Source: Anaerolineae bacterium
GTDB taxonomy: Bacteria > Chloroflexota > Anaerolineae > Anaerolineales > E44-bin32
Direction of reading: 5' to 3'
DNA length: 38,069 bases
Assembly (NCBI GenBank): GCA_030605795.1
Contig: JAUWHR010000096.1
Location: forward strand, 1 to 38,069
The notes beneath the pieces are model-generated. The model saw only the letters and a list, made by a program, of their open reading frames with translations, searched no databases and was not told the origin of the DNA. Within the stretch, counting starts at the first letter, position 1, and each line of letters starts with the position of its first letter. Of the stretch, positions 1-7,644 are shown piece by piece. A program made the translations under genes and the position numbers.

Positions 1-162
1 GAGGGTATTATCCACCCGACAATTAACCTGGATACACCTGATCCGGATTGCGATCTTGATTACGTTCCCAATAAAGCTCGAGAGATGAAGGTTGATGTCG
101 TGTTATCCAATTCCTTCGGCTTAGGCGGCCAGAACGCCTGCTTGCTACTTGGTCGGTTTTAA
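1..162 (+). CDS. fabF: Beta-ketoacyl-ACP synthase II, C-terminal end (partial)
   Basis: Only the last 53 codons lie in the window; frame 1 runs open from base 1 to a TAA at 160-162. The peptide has the FabF tail: a [17 protein letters not shown] stretch followed by the terminal [11 protein letters not shown] loop. FabF condenses malonyl-ACP with acyl-ACP in fatty acid elongation in the cytoplasm. The catalytic Cys and the two His residues lie upstream of the window and cannot be checked. One oddity: the family consensus SFGFGG reads SFGLGG here, so the second Phe, the acyl-pocket gate residue (Phe400 in E. coli numbering), is Leu. The acyl carrier protein at 17489-17725 is a possible substrate but is not adjacent. 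Confidence 0.9.
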   Translation, partial: EGIIHPTINLDTPDPDCDLDYVPNKAREMKVDVVLSNSFGLGGQNACLLLGRF

Positions 163-304
163 GCGTGAAGCCCTTAACCCTGTAATTCATAGTTATGACT
201 GCACTGAAAATCCCAAACGCGAGAAAGGGAATAATGAGGAAACAGACAGGGCGCCAGCAATGATACCGACGCCCTACTTTGCTCTCAAGCAACCGATAGC
301 TGCT

Positions 305-1351
305 TTAGCTGGTCAAGAATTCGTCCAGTGCTTCTTTGCTAATTCGGTAAGCCTTGCCAATTTTCTTGGCTTTTAGTTCACCAGCTTTAATCGCAGCTAC
401 CACATCCTCCTCAGCCACCTTCAAATACGTCGCCGCTTCTGAGGGCGTCATCACTGATGGAGGCCCTTCGCCAGCTGGCGCCCCAGCTGGAGCTCCTTCA
501 GCTCCCCGACCGGTCTGTCGTAGTGCATCAGCCAGCACGCCGCCAATGCCCATGCCAGCGCCGATACCCGCTGTCAACCCAGCACCACCGGAAGGGTTCT
601 GAGCCGCATCTCGCATGGCGTCCGCTGCCTGTAGGCGAGTGTAGGTATCCATATCGAGCATACCCATTCCCCGCAATTCCTCGACCGACTTGTCGGAGGG
701 TTTCAGGCTCTCGATGTAGAAGGACTTCAGGGTCAAGCCCAACGCCTTGAAGTCGTCTTGAGCCTTGGCTCGCACTCCTGTCCCTAGCTCTTCGACTAAC
801 CCTATTAAATCGGCAACGTTCTTGGCTTCGGTCGTCTCCCCTAACAGGTCTTGTAGCTTAGAGAGCAACATCGACCGCATACGATTATTAATATCCCGAG
901 TGGAGTATGCGCCGGTAGCTCCAACAATCTGGGTTACAAATTGCTGCGGGTCAGAGACCTGAAAACTATAGGTGCCAAAACCTTGCAACAGTGCCACCCC
1001 AAGACCCATCCCCGGGTTGCGAACCAAGATAGGCTGAGGTGTTCCCCACTTCTGCTCAGGGAATTCGCGCATTGATACAAAGTACACTTCCGCTGTAAAG
1101 GGCGAGCGGTCGTTGAAGGCCTTACCGATCAGGTCGATTAAAAATGGAATGTTGGCTGTGGCGATGGTGTGGCGGCCCGGCCCAAAGGTATCAAGCGCCT
1201 TACCGTCTCGGAAGAAGACGGCTGTCTGCGCCTCACGCACGATCACCTGGCTGCCGAGGCGGAAATCGCCTGCGCCGGTCTCGGGAAAACGGTGCACAAT
1301 TTCATCCCGCATCTCATCCGCATATTCAACAACATCGAAAATTCTTGCCAT
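305..1351 (-). CDS. SPFH/Band 7 (YdjI-like) protein with C-terminal excisionase-type HTH
   Basis: A 348-residue protein. Residues about 1-245 match the SPFH/virion-core-like family (YdjI type), with the typical start MARIFDVVEY and internal GPGRHTI and FGTYSFQVSDPQQF segments. A Gly/Ala-rich stretch follows (about 255-300, GLTAGIGAGMGIGG). The last 48 residues form a helix-turn-helix of the excisionase/MerR-like class, with TPSEAATYLKV as the first helices and KKIGKAYRISKEALDEFL as the wing and end. SPFH proteins oligomerise, often at membranes; no transmembrane segment is obvious here. In relatives the tail is often a zinc ribbon or another small domain, so an HTH tail is unusual. A GGAG lies just before the ATG. 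It follows the 173-residue gene upstream by 22 bases and probably shares its transcript. The role is unknown; DNA or peptide binding by the tail is inference. Confidence 0.82.
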   Translation of the reverse strand: MARIFDVVEYADEMRDEIVHRFPETGAGDFRLGSQVIVREAQTAVFFRDGKALDTFGPGRHTIATANIPFLIDLIGKAFNDRSPFTAEVYFVSMREFPEQKWGTPQPILVRNPGMGLGVALLQGFGTYSFQVSDPQQFVTQIVGATGAYSTRDINNRMRSMLLSKLQDLLGETTEAKNVADLIGLVEELGTGVRAKAQDDFKALGLTLKSFYIESLKPSDKSVEELRGMGMLDMDTYTRLQAADAMRDAAQNPSGGAGLTAGIGAGMGIGGVLADALRQTGRGAEGAPAGAPAGEGPPSVMTPSEAATYLKVAEEDVVAAIKAGELKAKKIGKAYRISKEALDEFLTS

Positions 1352-1373
1352 GGCTGTCTCTCCTCGTTTTGTC

Positions 1374-1895
1374 CTACGCGCTGGTGGCGAGGATCACTTC
1401 ATCACGCCGGTTGTAGGTATCTATCGCTTCCTGACTCAGGCTTACCAGGTGCCGTATCGCAGCTGGCAACCCATCTGTGTCGATTGAGGCAGCTACATTA
1501 TCTATCGCATTCGTCAGGTTCTGGGCGCCTTCGAGCAATGCGAAATCATACTCATATATCCGCTCAAGCTCTTCACTATGGATGCGGACAGCATCAAAGA
1601 AACCCGTATATCCGTACGAGGCGCCTTTAATACGATCGATAAAGGCCCGCAGTTTGATAGCCGAAGCCTCAAGGTCGTCCACTAATTCAAGCTTCCCTTC
1701 GGACACAAATTGGCGCTGCAACTCTGAAATCCTGCTCCATAACTCTTCATATCGTTTAGCTGTGGTCTCCCTGAGAAGCTTGTCGGCTTCTCGGCGGTTC
1801 TCTCGATCTACATAGCCCACAAATCCGGTAATAAAGTTGCGGATCTTACCGATAATGTCTTTGCCCTCTGTAATTTTACCGAGCGGATCGCTCAT
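1374..1895 (-). CDS. Conserved helical protein, partner of the SPFH gene
   Basis: A 173-residue soluble protein of unknown function. The start is placed at the ATG of MSDPLGKITEG because GGAG lies six bases before it; an in-frame ATG seven codons earlier (1916) overlaps that ribosome site and is less likely. The chain is predominantly helical with charged heptad-like stretches (ADKLLRETTAKRYEELWSRI) and no signal peptide. A short glycine-containing N-terminal stretch (DIIGKIRNFITGFVGYVD) could be amphipathic and membrane-touching. It is the first gene of a two-gene unit with the SPFH-HTH protein. In other bacteria SPFH/YdjI genes sit beside PspA-like or helical partners, so a role in the same membrane-associated complex is plausible but not shown by the sequence. 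Confidence 0.75.
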   Translation of the reverse strand: MSDPLGKITEGKDIIGKIRNFITGFVGYVDRENRREADKLLRETTAKRYEELWSRISELQRQFVSEGKLELVDDLEASAIKLRAFIDRIKGASYGYTGFFDAVRIHSEELERIYEYDFALLEGAQNLTNAIDNVAASIDTDGLPAAIRHLVSLSQEAIDTYNRRDEVILATSA

Positions 1896-2005
1896 TATCT
1901 TCTCCTTCTTGTTCATAAATTATCATTAATATTTTAATTGATTATAACCGTTCCTTAAAATGCAAGCAAACTATTGCCTGACCCTAGGCTGACAGACAAC
2001 AGATA

Positions 2006-2137
2006 CTAATGACTCCACTGAAAAAAGGTCAACCGCGAGAAGAGGACCGGTATATGTGGGGGTGCGGGCGCAGCTCGCACCCCCACATATACCATTCTCC
2101 ACTCCTCGAGGGTAGTTTTTTCAGTGCACTCACTAAT
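2006..2137. repeat. Palindromic interspersed repeat, copy 1 (132 bp)
   Basis: The core is a perfect 18-bp inverted repeat: GGTATATGTGGGGGTGCG at 2049-2066 and its complement at 2076-2093, around a nine-base loop GGCGCAGCT. The outer ends also pair: CACTGAAAAAA (2016-2026) with TTTTTTCAGTG (2116-2126). Imperfect TAAT/ATTA-type ends close the element. Copy 2 at 27972 shares the first 40 or so bases nearly exactly and has the same 132-bp length; copy 3 is at 37925. It fills most of the 368-base gap between divergent genes 1895 (minus) and 2264 (plus). No coding capacity is credible. It resembles a MITE or large REP/BIME-type element. Confidence 0.9.
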
Positions 2138-2263
2138 TGAATAAGAGTATAATCGATAGAGTAATTGGAAGTAATAGTATGCTGGTAAGAGCTGATTAGA
2201 AAATTCTGACCAATTGCCAAGTAGTTTGACATAAGTGAGTCTGGATGATTAAGGTTACATGCT

Positions 2264-2767
2264 ATGTCGATCACCGGTCAGCGTCTCCAGTGGCAGCGTT
2301 ATACACTCGTCCCACGCACACTTTCATTCCTTCTACGTGGCGACGAGGTTCTCCTTCTTCGCTTGTCTGAGGGACGTGGAGCTTGGAGTGGCTACTTCAA
2401 CGGCGTTGGGGGACACATCGAACAGGGAGAGGATCCGCTCAGCGCTGCCCGCAGGGAGATTCGGGAAGAAACTGGACTCACCCCTGAATGTCTAATCCTC
2501 AGTGGTGTTGTGATTGTTGATACAGGAGAACGTCCTGGAATTGGACTATATGTATTCGTCGGTGAAACTAAGCGTGAGGAGCTACAATCGAGCCCAGAGG
2601 GGTCACCCACGTGGATATCGCTTAATGACATGAATGAGGTTCTCCTGGTGGAGGACTTACCGATCCTCCTCCCTAAAGCGATATCCAGCTACCGTGGTTC
2701 GGCGCCTTTCTCCGCAATTTATACATACAACCATGCTGGAGAGCTCGCGATCAAGTTTGCTGAATGA
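2264..2767 (+). CDS. Nudix hydrolase
   Basis: A 167-residue protein with a perfect Nudix box at residues 50-72 (G-x5-E-x7-REIREETGL), the Mg-binding and catalytic motif for hydrolysis of nucleoside diphosphates linked to another group. The glycine-rich lead-in FNGVGGHIEQGED is also typical. The likely substrates are modified nucleotides such as 8-oxo-dGTP (MutT-like), but the family is broad and the sequence does not fix the substrate. The upstream region has a TTGACA at 2226-2231 without a convincing -10. The stop overlaps the ATG of the following membrane-protein gene (ATGA at 2764-2767), which implies translational coupling. Confidence 0.9.
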   Translation: MSITGQRLQWQRYTLVPRTLSFLLRGDEVLLLRLSEGRGAWSGYFNGVGGHIEQGEDPLSAARREIREETGLTPECLILSGVVIVDTGERPGIGLYVFVGETKREELQSSPEGSPTWISLNDMNEVLLVEDLPILLPKAISSYRGSAPFSAIYTYNHAGELAIKFAE

Positions 2768-3654
2768 TCCCCATCAAACCTAACTCCCTCCGTATGTATC
2801 TCCTATGGCACGGCTGGATCGGCGTGATCATCATGGTCGCCAGCCAGATGCTTCTTTATATGGGGAATAGGTTTGTTGCCAACTGGCTGACACCGATAAT
2901 GTGGACAGGGTACATCATTGCTGTTGATGGGCTGGTCTATCGACTGCGAGGCGAATCCTGGCTAACCACCCGGCGTCGGGAGTTCCCTTTACTCGTTCTT
3001 TTATCGGTAGGCGTATGGCTGATTTTCGAGGTCTACAACTTCCACCTTCAAAATTGGCTCTATCATGGGGTGCCGACTAACCCACTCGCTCGAGATATTG
3101 CCTACTTCTGGTCCTTCTCCACAATAATGCCCGGTGTCTTCGAAACGGCGAATCTCGTTGAGACACTCCTAAGCCGTCGCAACGGCGCAGAAAACAAATA
3201 TCAGGCGAATGCTTTCATAGGCCCTTCCTGGGCATGGTTCATAACCGGAATTGCCCTTATCACGATTCCTTTAGCCCTTCCAATCTATGTTGCCACCCAC
3301 CTATTTGGATTCGTCTGGATCGGTTTCTTCCTTCTATTGGACCCAATTAATGAGAAGCTGGGTGCACCTTCGCTGCGTATACAGTTGCGTATCGGGAATA
3401 GAATCCCTGTTATTGCTCTTTTGATCAGTGGGATGATCTGTGGTTTCGTATGGGAAACATGGAACTATCAGGCTTATCTAGCAGATGGAGGTCATTGGGT
3501 TTACACCATCCCCGAGGTTCTGCATATCTTTGGCTGGCACTTCGGTAAGATGCCTGTTCTGGGGTTGCTTGGCTTCCCCATTTTTGCGCTAGAGCTATTT
3601 TCTTTCTACCATCTGATATTTGAAATGGTGGGAGGTAAAAGGGTCTTTAAATAA
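2764..3654 (+). CDS. Polytopic membrane protein of unknown function
   Basis: A 296-residue protein with about seven or eight hydrophobic spans (for example around residues 12-32, 43-60, 76-92, 155-178, 180-195, 215-230 and 262-285). Two halves carry related motifs: FEVYNFHLQNWLYHGVP near residue 85 and WETWNYQAYLADGGHWVYTIP-like sequence near residue 225, both E-x-x-N-(F/Y) followed by a W-x-Y-x-x-x-P. This points to an internal duplication. The final LGFPIFALELFSFYH segment is strongly patterned. It has no recognised catalytic signature that I can name with certainty. It begins inside the stop of the Nudix gene, so both are likely one operon. Conserved Glu, Asn and Trp in membrane segments suggest a bound substrate or cofactor, which is inference. 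Confidence 0.8.
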   Translation: MIPIKPNSLRMYLLWHGWIGVIIMVASQMLLYMGNRFVANWLTPIMWTGYIIAVDGLVYRLRGESWLTTRRREFPLLVLLSVGVWLIFEVYNFHLQNWLYHGVPTNPLARDIAYFWSFSTIMPGVFETANLVETLLSRRNGAENKYQANAFIGPSWAWFITGIALITIPLALPIYVATHLFGFVWIGFFLLLDPINEKLGAPSLRIQLRIGNRIPVIALLISGMICGFVWETWNYQAYLADGGHWVYTIPEVLHIFGWHFGKMPVLGLLGFPIFALELFSFYHLIFEMVGGKRVFK

Positions 3655-3689
3655 TATAATAAGCCGGTGCTTGGTAACCAATTAAACGT

Positions 3690-4253
3690 TTACTCCTCCA
3701 AATGTTTATAAAAAACTAGCAGCGTTTTTCCATAACGCCGCTGGTCAAATTCAAACAGCTCTCTGAGTGACAAGATCTCATATTCTTTGGGATGCATCTG
3801 CGCAATCACCCAACCATCCCGATTTAGCCATTCTGACATTTCATCAATCAATTTCACTGCCTTAATCCACAACTGGGCATATTGCGGGGGAGCAATGTAG
3901 ATGTAATCGAACGATTCTTGAGGCCCTCTCTCCAGTAATTTGAAAGCATCTATCCGTTGGATCTTTGCTCGCTGATCCAAACGAGTCAACGTCAGATTTG
4001 ACTGTACTGTGTCCACCGCTCGTCGGCTGGTATCGATAAATAACGTCCAATCTGCTCCCCGACTTAGCGCCTCAATCCCAACGCTTCCAGTCCCGGCGAA
4101 AAGATCAATCCAACGCGATCCCCGGATGTCGGTCCCGATGATATTAAACAATGACTCCTTTGCTCGATCGCTTATTGGTCGGGTTTCACCTCCCGACACC
4201 ATACGAAGCTTTCGGCCTTTTGCCTCTCCAGCAATTACTCTTAGCTTAGCCAT
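3690..4253 (-). CDS. rsmD: 16S rRNA (guanine966-N2)-methyltransferase, RsmD family
   Basis: A 187-residue SAM-dependent methyltransferase. The N-terminus LRVIAGEAKGRKL and TRPISDRAKESLFNII are RsmD hallmarks. Motif I, which binds SAM, is DLFAGTGSVGIEALSRGA. RsmD methylates N2 of G966 in 16S rRNA of the small subunit. The catalytic motif IV, normally DPPY, reads APPQY (FDYIYIAPPQY), so the usual acidic or amide residue is Ala and there is an extra Gln. The rest of the fold is intact and the length is normal, so this is probably a lineage variant rather than a broken gene. An AGGTAGG precedes the ATG. It lies last in the minus-strand series after sucCD and the UroD-like gene, separated from the latter by a 115-bp repeat element. 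Confidence 0.88.
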   Translation of the reverse strand: MAKLRVIAGEAKGRKLRMVSGGETRPISDRAKESLFNIIGTDIRGSRWIDLFAGTGSVGIEALSRGADWTLFIDTSRRAVDTVQSNLTLTRLDQRAKIQRIDAFKLLERGPQESFDYIYIAPPQYAQLWIKAVKLIDEMSEWLNRDGWVIAQMHPKEYEILSLRELFEFDQRRYGKTLLVFYKHLEE

Positions 4254-4354
4254 AACACCTACCTGCGCATAGCCTCTTTTTTTATTTACAATAAGGGTAA
4301 CTACTCAGGCATCGTCTGGAAATAGGCAGTTCTACTCACGAAACGGCTTTTTGA

Positions 4355-4469
4355 TGTCATTGCGAGCCCTTCGATACCTCAGGGCCTTCGGCTCCGCGAA
4401 GCAATCTCCTGCCTTCAACATGTAATCAACGGTGGAGATTGCTTCGTCGCTTCGTTCCTCGCAATGACA
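4355..4469. repeat. 115-bp inverted-repeat intergenic element
   Basis: Terminal inverted repeat TGTCATTGCGAG (4355-4366) and CTCGCAATGACA (4458-4469). A nested pair GAAGCAATCTCC (4398-4409) and GGAGATTGCTTC (4434-4445) forms a second stem. Outside the element, ACTACTCAG (4300-4308) pairs with CTGAGTAGT (4472-4480), so the whole 180-base region can fold as stacked hairpins. From memory, repeats of this GCGAAGCAATCTC type are scattered in many bacterial genomes. It fills the gap between the UroD-like gene and rsmD; no small gene is visible there. Confidence 0.8.
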
Positions 4470-4514
4470 GACTGAGTAGTAACAAATAAGGTTAGTATTC
4501 AATCACATATATGG

Positions 4515-5495
4515 CTATGCGAAATCGACACAAGCTCTAGCCTCTTTTAGATTGGCTCTGGGCGCGATCACCGGCACCACACAACCTGTGCCTAATATCA
4601 AGCCCTGACCATTTAAAGATTCGATAGCCTCAGTTGCCTCAATCCGAACAGCCTCTGGATTACCCAAATAAAGTGTCTTACGACATATACCGCCACAAAC
4701 AGCCACACTTATTCTCCGTTTACCATCAGCAAGATCTGGCAAAGTCTCTCGATCATGCCAATTCACTACTTGCACCGGGTAAACCTCCGCTAGATCAAAC
4801 ATTAAGGCATCACCGTGTAGATGAAGTACGTTCAACCACATGCCACCGGCGGCGTCTATGATTCTCTGGTCATAGATCTCACCATATTTTGCATATCCCT
4901 GGCGATCGAAAATATTGAAACTCGCGTGTTGGATAGCATAGAAAATCCCATCGATACCCCGAGCCTGGGCAGCCTCCACGAAAGCAATAGTGCTTTTGGT
5001 AATGGTTTCTAGACCAGCTTTGAATTTTTCGGGATCTCGGTTGAGATGTGCAAGCATCTTATCCTGACCAGCAAGATTCTTAGCCTGGGCCAACGGACTG
5101 AATATCGTTTGGATTATCGGTACGTCCTGTCCAACCTGTTCTCTTATCAATTCAAGACAGCGTAATTGACGCGCTAGGCTTCCTGATTCGGGATCAAGCT
5201 CATTAAGCTGGCGCCAATCATCTGCATCATGTATCACCCGTCGCATATAATCCCGGGTGCCCTCGGGATTACCCCGCCAATCATCTTCCACACCCCAATC
5301 CCTCAAACAGAATGATGAGGCGGGGGTCACCTTGATAAAGTCGAAATCATACATTCTCTGGAATTCTGCGCTCGCCTCCGCCAGGGTCGATGGGTCTTGA
5401 TCATCCACAGGAAAGTGACGCCAAAGAGCGACTGGCGGTCTATCAGCTATATCACCGGCTATCGCCGCCTCAAGCCTCTCCCTCTTAGTAGTCAT
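4515..5495 (-). CDS. Uroporphyrinogen decarboxylase-family protein
   Basis: A 326-residue TIM-barrel protein of the UroD/MtaA superfamily. The start is set at the ATG of MTTKRERLEAAI, preceded by GGAAGGGG; an upstream in-frame ATG at 5546 lacks a ribosome site. The opening REREAI-type helix and RPPVALWRHFP are family features, but the RQAGR arginine motif that binds porphyrin carboxylates in HemE is absent. The C-terminal part has LHLHGD and GTGCVVP, positions where methyltransferase members hold zinc with His and Cys. It is therefore unlikely to be heme-pathway HemE. It may be a corrinoid-type methyltransferase or a decarboxylase of another substrate. It lies 82 bases after sucD on the same strand, hinting at co-expression with succinyl-CoA metabolism. 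Confidence 0.82.
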   Translation of the reverse strand: MTTKRERLEAAIAGDIADRPPVALWRHFPVDDQDPSTLAEASAEFQRMYDFDFIKVTPASSFCLRDWGVEDDWRGNPEGTRDYMRRVIHDADDWRQLNELDPESGSLARQLRCLELIREQVGQDVPIIQTIFSPLAQAKNLAGQDKMLAHLNRDPEKFKAGLETITKSTIAFVEAAQARGIDGIFYAIQHASFNIFDRQGYAKYGEIYDQRIIDAAGGMWLNVLHLHGDALMFDLAEVYPVQVVNWHDRETLPDLADGKRRISVAVCGGICRKTLYLGNPEAVRIEATEAIESLNGQGLILGTGCVVPVIAPRANLKEARACVDFA

Positions 5496-5577
5496 ACAAC
5501 CCCTTCCCTTAACTCCATCAAAGTCATTGTATAAATTGTCCCGCATGAATATTGGGGAACGATATCCGGGTGTGAAT

Positions 5578-6441
5578 TTATTTTAGGAAGTCTAAAATCT
5601 TTTCAGGGTATTCCACCACCGCTACCCCGGCATACTCCAGCGCAGCTATCTTATCCGCCGCCAGGCCGGCGCCACCTTCCACAATTGCCCCAGCATGACC
5701 CATTCGTTTTCCAGGTGGGGCTGTACGTCCAGCGATGAAGGCGACTACAGGTTTGGTTATGTGGTCACTGATATACTCCGCCGCTCGCTCCTCATCCGTG
5801 CCACCAATCTCCCCAATAAGCACAATCTTATCGGTATGAGCATCTACCTCAAACATCCCCAAGACATCAATAAATGATGTCCCATTAATTGGATCTCCAC
5901 CAATTCCTACGCAGGTAGAAATCCCCATCGCTTGAAGTTTGAGAGCGTAGAGCACCTCATATGTCAGCGTTCCTGATCTTGATACCACACCAATATTGCC
6001 AGGTTGGGTAATATGTCCAGGTATGATCCCTACCTTGCACTCGCCAGGGGATAACAAACCCGGCGAGTTTGGGCCAACAAGCCTCGATCCTTGCTGGTCT
6101 AAATATTGTCGGACTTTCATCATATCCCGAATTGGGATGCCCTCAGTGATGCATACGATTAGAGCTATGCCGGCATCGGTTGCCTCCATCACGGCATCTG
6201 TTGCGAACCTTGCTGGTACGAAGATCACACTTGTGTTAGCGCCAGTAATTTCAACTGCACGGTGGACGGTATCAAAAACCGGAACTTTCCCCTCAAGAAC
6301 CCACTCACCGCCTTTTCCCGGGGTCACACCAGCTACAACCTGCGTTCCATAGTCCATCATACGCGAGGTATGGAAAATCCCCTCCCGTCCAGTAATCCCT
6401 TGTACGATTAATCGTGTATCTTTATTGATCAGTATGCTCAT
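5578..6441 (-). CDS. sucD: Succinyl-CoA synthetase (ADP-forming) alpha subunit
   Basis: A 287-residue protein, normal length for the family. An N-terminal CoA-binding Rossmann domain starts with [18 protein letters not shown]. The ligase half contains SRSGTLTYE and the active-site [10 protein letters not shown], whose His is phosphorylated during catalysis. With SucC it interconverts succinyl-CoA + ADP + phosphate and succinate + CoA + ATP in the TCA cycle. Its ATG overlaps the sucC stop (ATGA at 6438-6441), as usual for this pair. Confidence 0.97.
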   Translation of the reverse strand: MSILINKDTRLIVQGITGREGIFHTSRMMDYGTQVVAGVTPGKGGEWVLEGKVPVFDTVHRAVEITGANTSVIFVPARFATDAVMEATDAGIALIVCITEGIPIRDMMKVRQYLDQQGSRLVGPNSPGLLSPGECKVGIIPGHITQPGNIGVVSRSGTLTYEVLYALKLQAMGISTCVGIGGDPINGTSFIDVLGMFEVDAHTDKIVLIGEIGGTDEERAAEYISDHITKPVVAFIAGRTAPPGKRMGHAGAIVEGGAGLAADKIAALEYAGVAVVEYPEKILDFLK

Positions 6442-7583
6442 TGCAATTGACTTTCCACTGCTAGCGCGACGGCTTTCTGGGCCGCATCTGCGAGGGAGGT
6501 CGCCATGATCATGTTAGCCTTTGCGAGAAGTTTATATCCCTCGTCCTCATTGGTTCCAACCAGCCGTGCGACCATTGGTATGTCACCCTTACTCTCATCC
6601 AGCGCAGCCAGAATGCCCCGCGCAACCTCATCGCAACGGGTTATCCCTCCAAAGATATTGAACATCACTGCCTTAACGTTCGCATCCCTGAGGATTAAAT
6701 TAAGTGCCACGGCGACCTTCTCAGCACCCGCACCACCTCCGATATCGAGGAAGTTCGCTGGTTCTGCACCAAATAATTTGATCACATCCATTGTCGCCAT
6801 CGCCAGTCCTGCCCCATTAACCATGCAACCAATCGTGCCATCGAGCTTCAAATAGGATAACCCAAATCGGCGCGCCTCACGCTCAGCTGGTGCTTCCTCA
6901 TCAAGATCTCGCATCTCGGCAAGGTCTGGGTGACGGAAAAGAGCATTATCATCTAGAACCATTTTCCCATCCAGCGCCACTAGGCGATTGTCATCAGTGA
7001 TCACCAAGGGATTAATCTCGGCCAATGTGGCATCTGAATTTGTGAACACCCTGTATAACCCACAAGCCATGTCGATGAAGTCATGCCAATGCTCTCGTGG
7101 CAACTCTATCGACACCGCAAGGTAACGAGCCTGGTATTCGCGCATACCGAGCAAAGGATCGATGTGAACCCGGACAATCTTATCCGGAAGAGTGCGAGCC
7201 ACCTCTTCAATATCTATCCCTCCTTCCGCAGAGGCGATCATCACCGGACATCGGGCAGCTCGGTCATTTGTCACGCCAAGGTAGATTTCAGATCGAATTT
7301 CTGCTGCCTCATCCACCAGCACCTTGCGCACCGGTAATCCTTTAATCTGCATGCCGAGAATCTGCCTGGCAGCTTCTTCGGCCTCCTCTGGAGTGTGCAC
7401 TAGCCGTATTCCACCCGCCTTTCCCCGGCCGCCTACAAGAACCTGAGCTTTAATCACCACCGGTCCTCCTAATTCCCGTGCGATCGATTTGGCTTCATGG
7501 GCAGTCATCGCCACCCGTCCTCGAGGAATCAGCACACCGTATTTTGCAAACAATTGCTTCGATCTGTATTCATGCAACTTCAT
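6438..7583 (-). CDS. sucC: Succinyl-CoA synthetase (ADP-forming) beta subunit
   Basis: A 381-residue ATP-grasp protein. The start is taken at [12 protein letters not shown], the standard SucC beginning, with GAAAGG a few bases upstream; an in-frame start at 7598 would add five residues. The ATP-grasp core includes [19 protein letters not shown] and the Mg-binding NPLVITDDN region; the C-terminal ligase domain has NFLDIGGGA and [13 protein letters not shown]. It supplies nucleotide binding and part of the CoA/succinate site in the SucCD complex. A likely promoter lies just upstream (7601-7629), suggesting that sucCD, the UroD-like gene and perhaps rsmD are transcribed from here. Confidence 0.97.
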   Translation of the reverse strand: MKLHEYRSKQLFAKYGVLIPRGRVAMTAHEAKSIARELGGPVVIKAQVLVGGRGKAGGIRLVHTPEEAEEAARQILGMQIKGLPVRKVLVDEAAEIRSEIYLGVTNDRAARCPVMIASAEGGIDIEEVARTLPDKIVRVHIDPLLGMREYQARYLAVSIELPREHWHDFIDMACGLYRVFTNSDATLAEINPLVITDDNRLVALDGKMVLDDNALFRHPDLAEMRDLDEEAPAEREARRFGLSYLKLDGTIGCMVNGAGLAMATMDVIKLFGAEPANFLDIGGGAGAEKVAVALNLILRDANVKAVMFNIFGGITRCDEVARGILAALDESKGDIPMVARLVGTNEDEGYKLLAKANMIMATSLADAAQKAVALAVESQLQ

Positions 7584-7600
7584 AAATACGCCTTTCAACG

Positions 7601-7629
7601 CTTAAACCAAGAACCGTTCACTTTGTCAA
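7601..7629 (-). promoter_or_regulatory. Predicted sigma-70-type promoter for sucCD
   Basis: On the minus strand TTGACA (7629-7624) is followed after 17 bases by TTTAAG (7606-7601), four of six matches to TATAAT. The start site would fall near 7594, giving a very short leader with the ribosome site at its 5' edge. It lies in the 61-base gap after the Agl23-like gene. Confidence 0.45.
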
Positions 7630-7644
7630 CCCTCTGCACTTACA

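Noticed and set aside
23-292. Minus-strand ORF of 89 residues with one hydrophobic stretch
   Set aside because: It overlaps the fabF end by 140 bases, starts with TTG without a ribosome site, and its second half is only the antisense of fabF.
305-1351. SPFH-HTH gene as a phage excisionase or prophage mark
   Set aside because: The HTH is only a tail on a housekeeping-type SPFH protein, and no integrase or phage gene lies nearby.
2148-2153. TATAAT as a promoter for the Nudix gene
   Set aside because: No -35 match at usual distance, and it lies over 100 bases from the start codon in an A/T-rich stretch.
2029-2274. Minus-strand ORF through repeat copy 1 (and similar ORFs through copies 2 and 3, with a WGCGRSPHPHIY peptide)
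   Set aside because: The peptide is simply the translated palindrome; flanking parts share nothing between copies.
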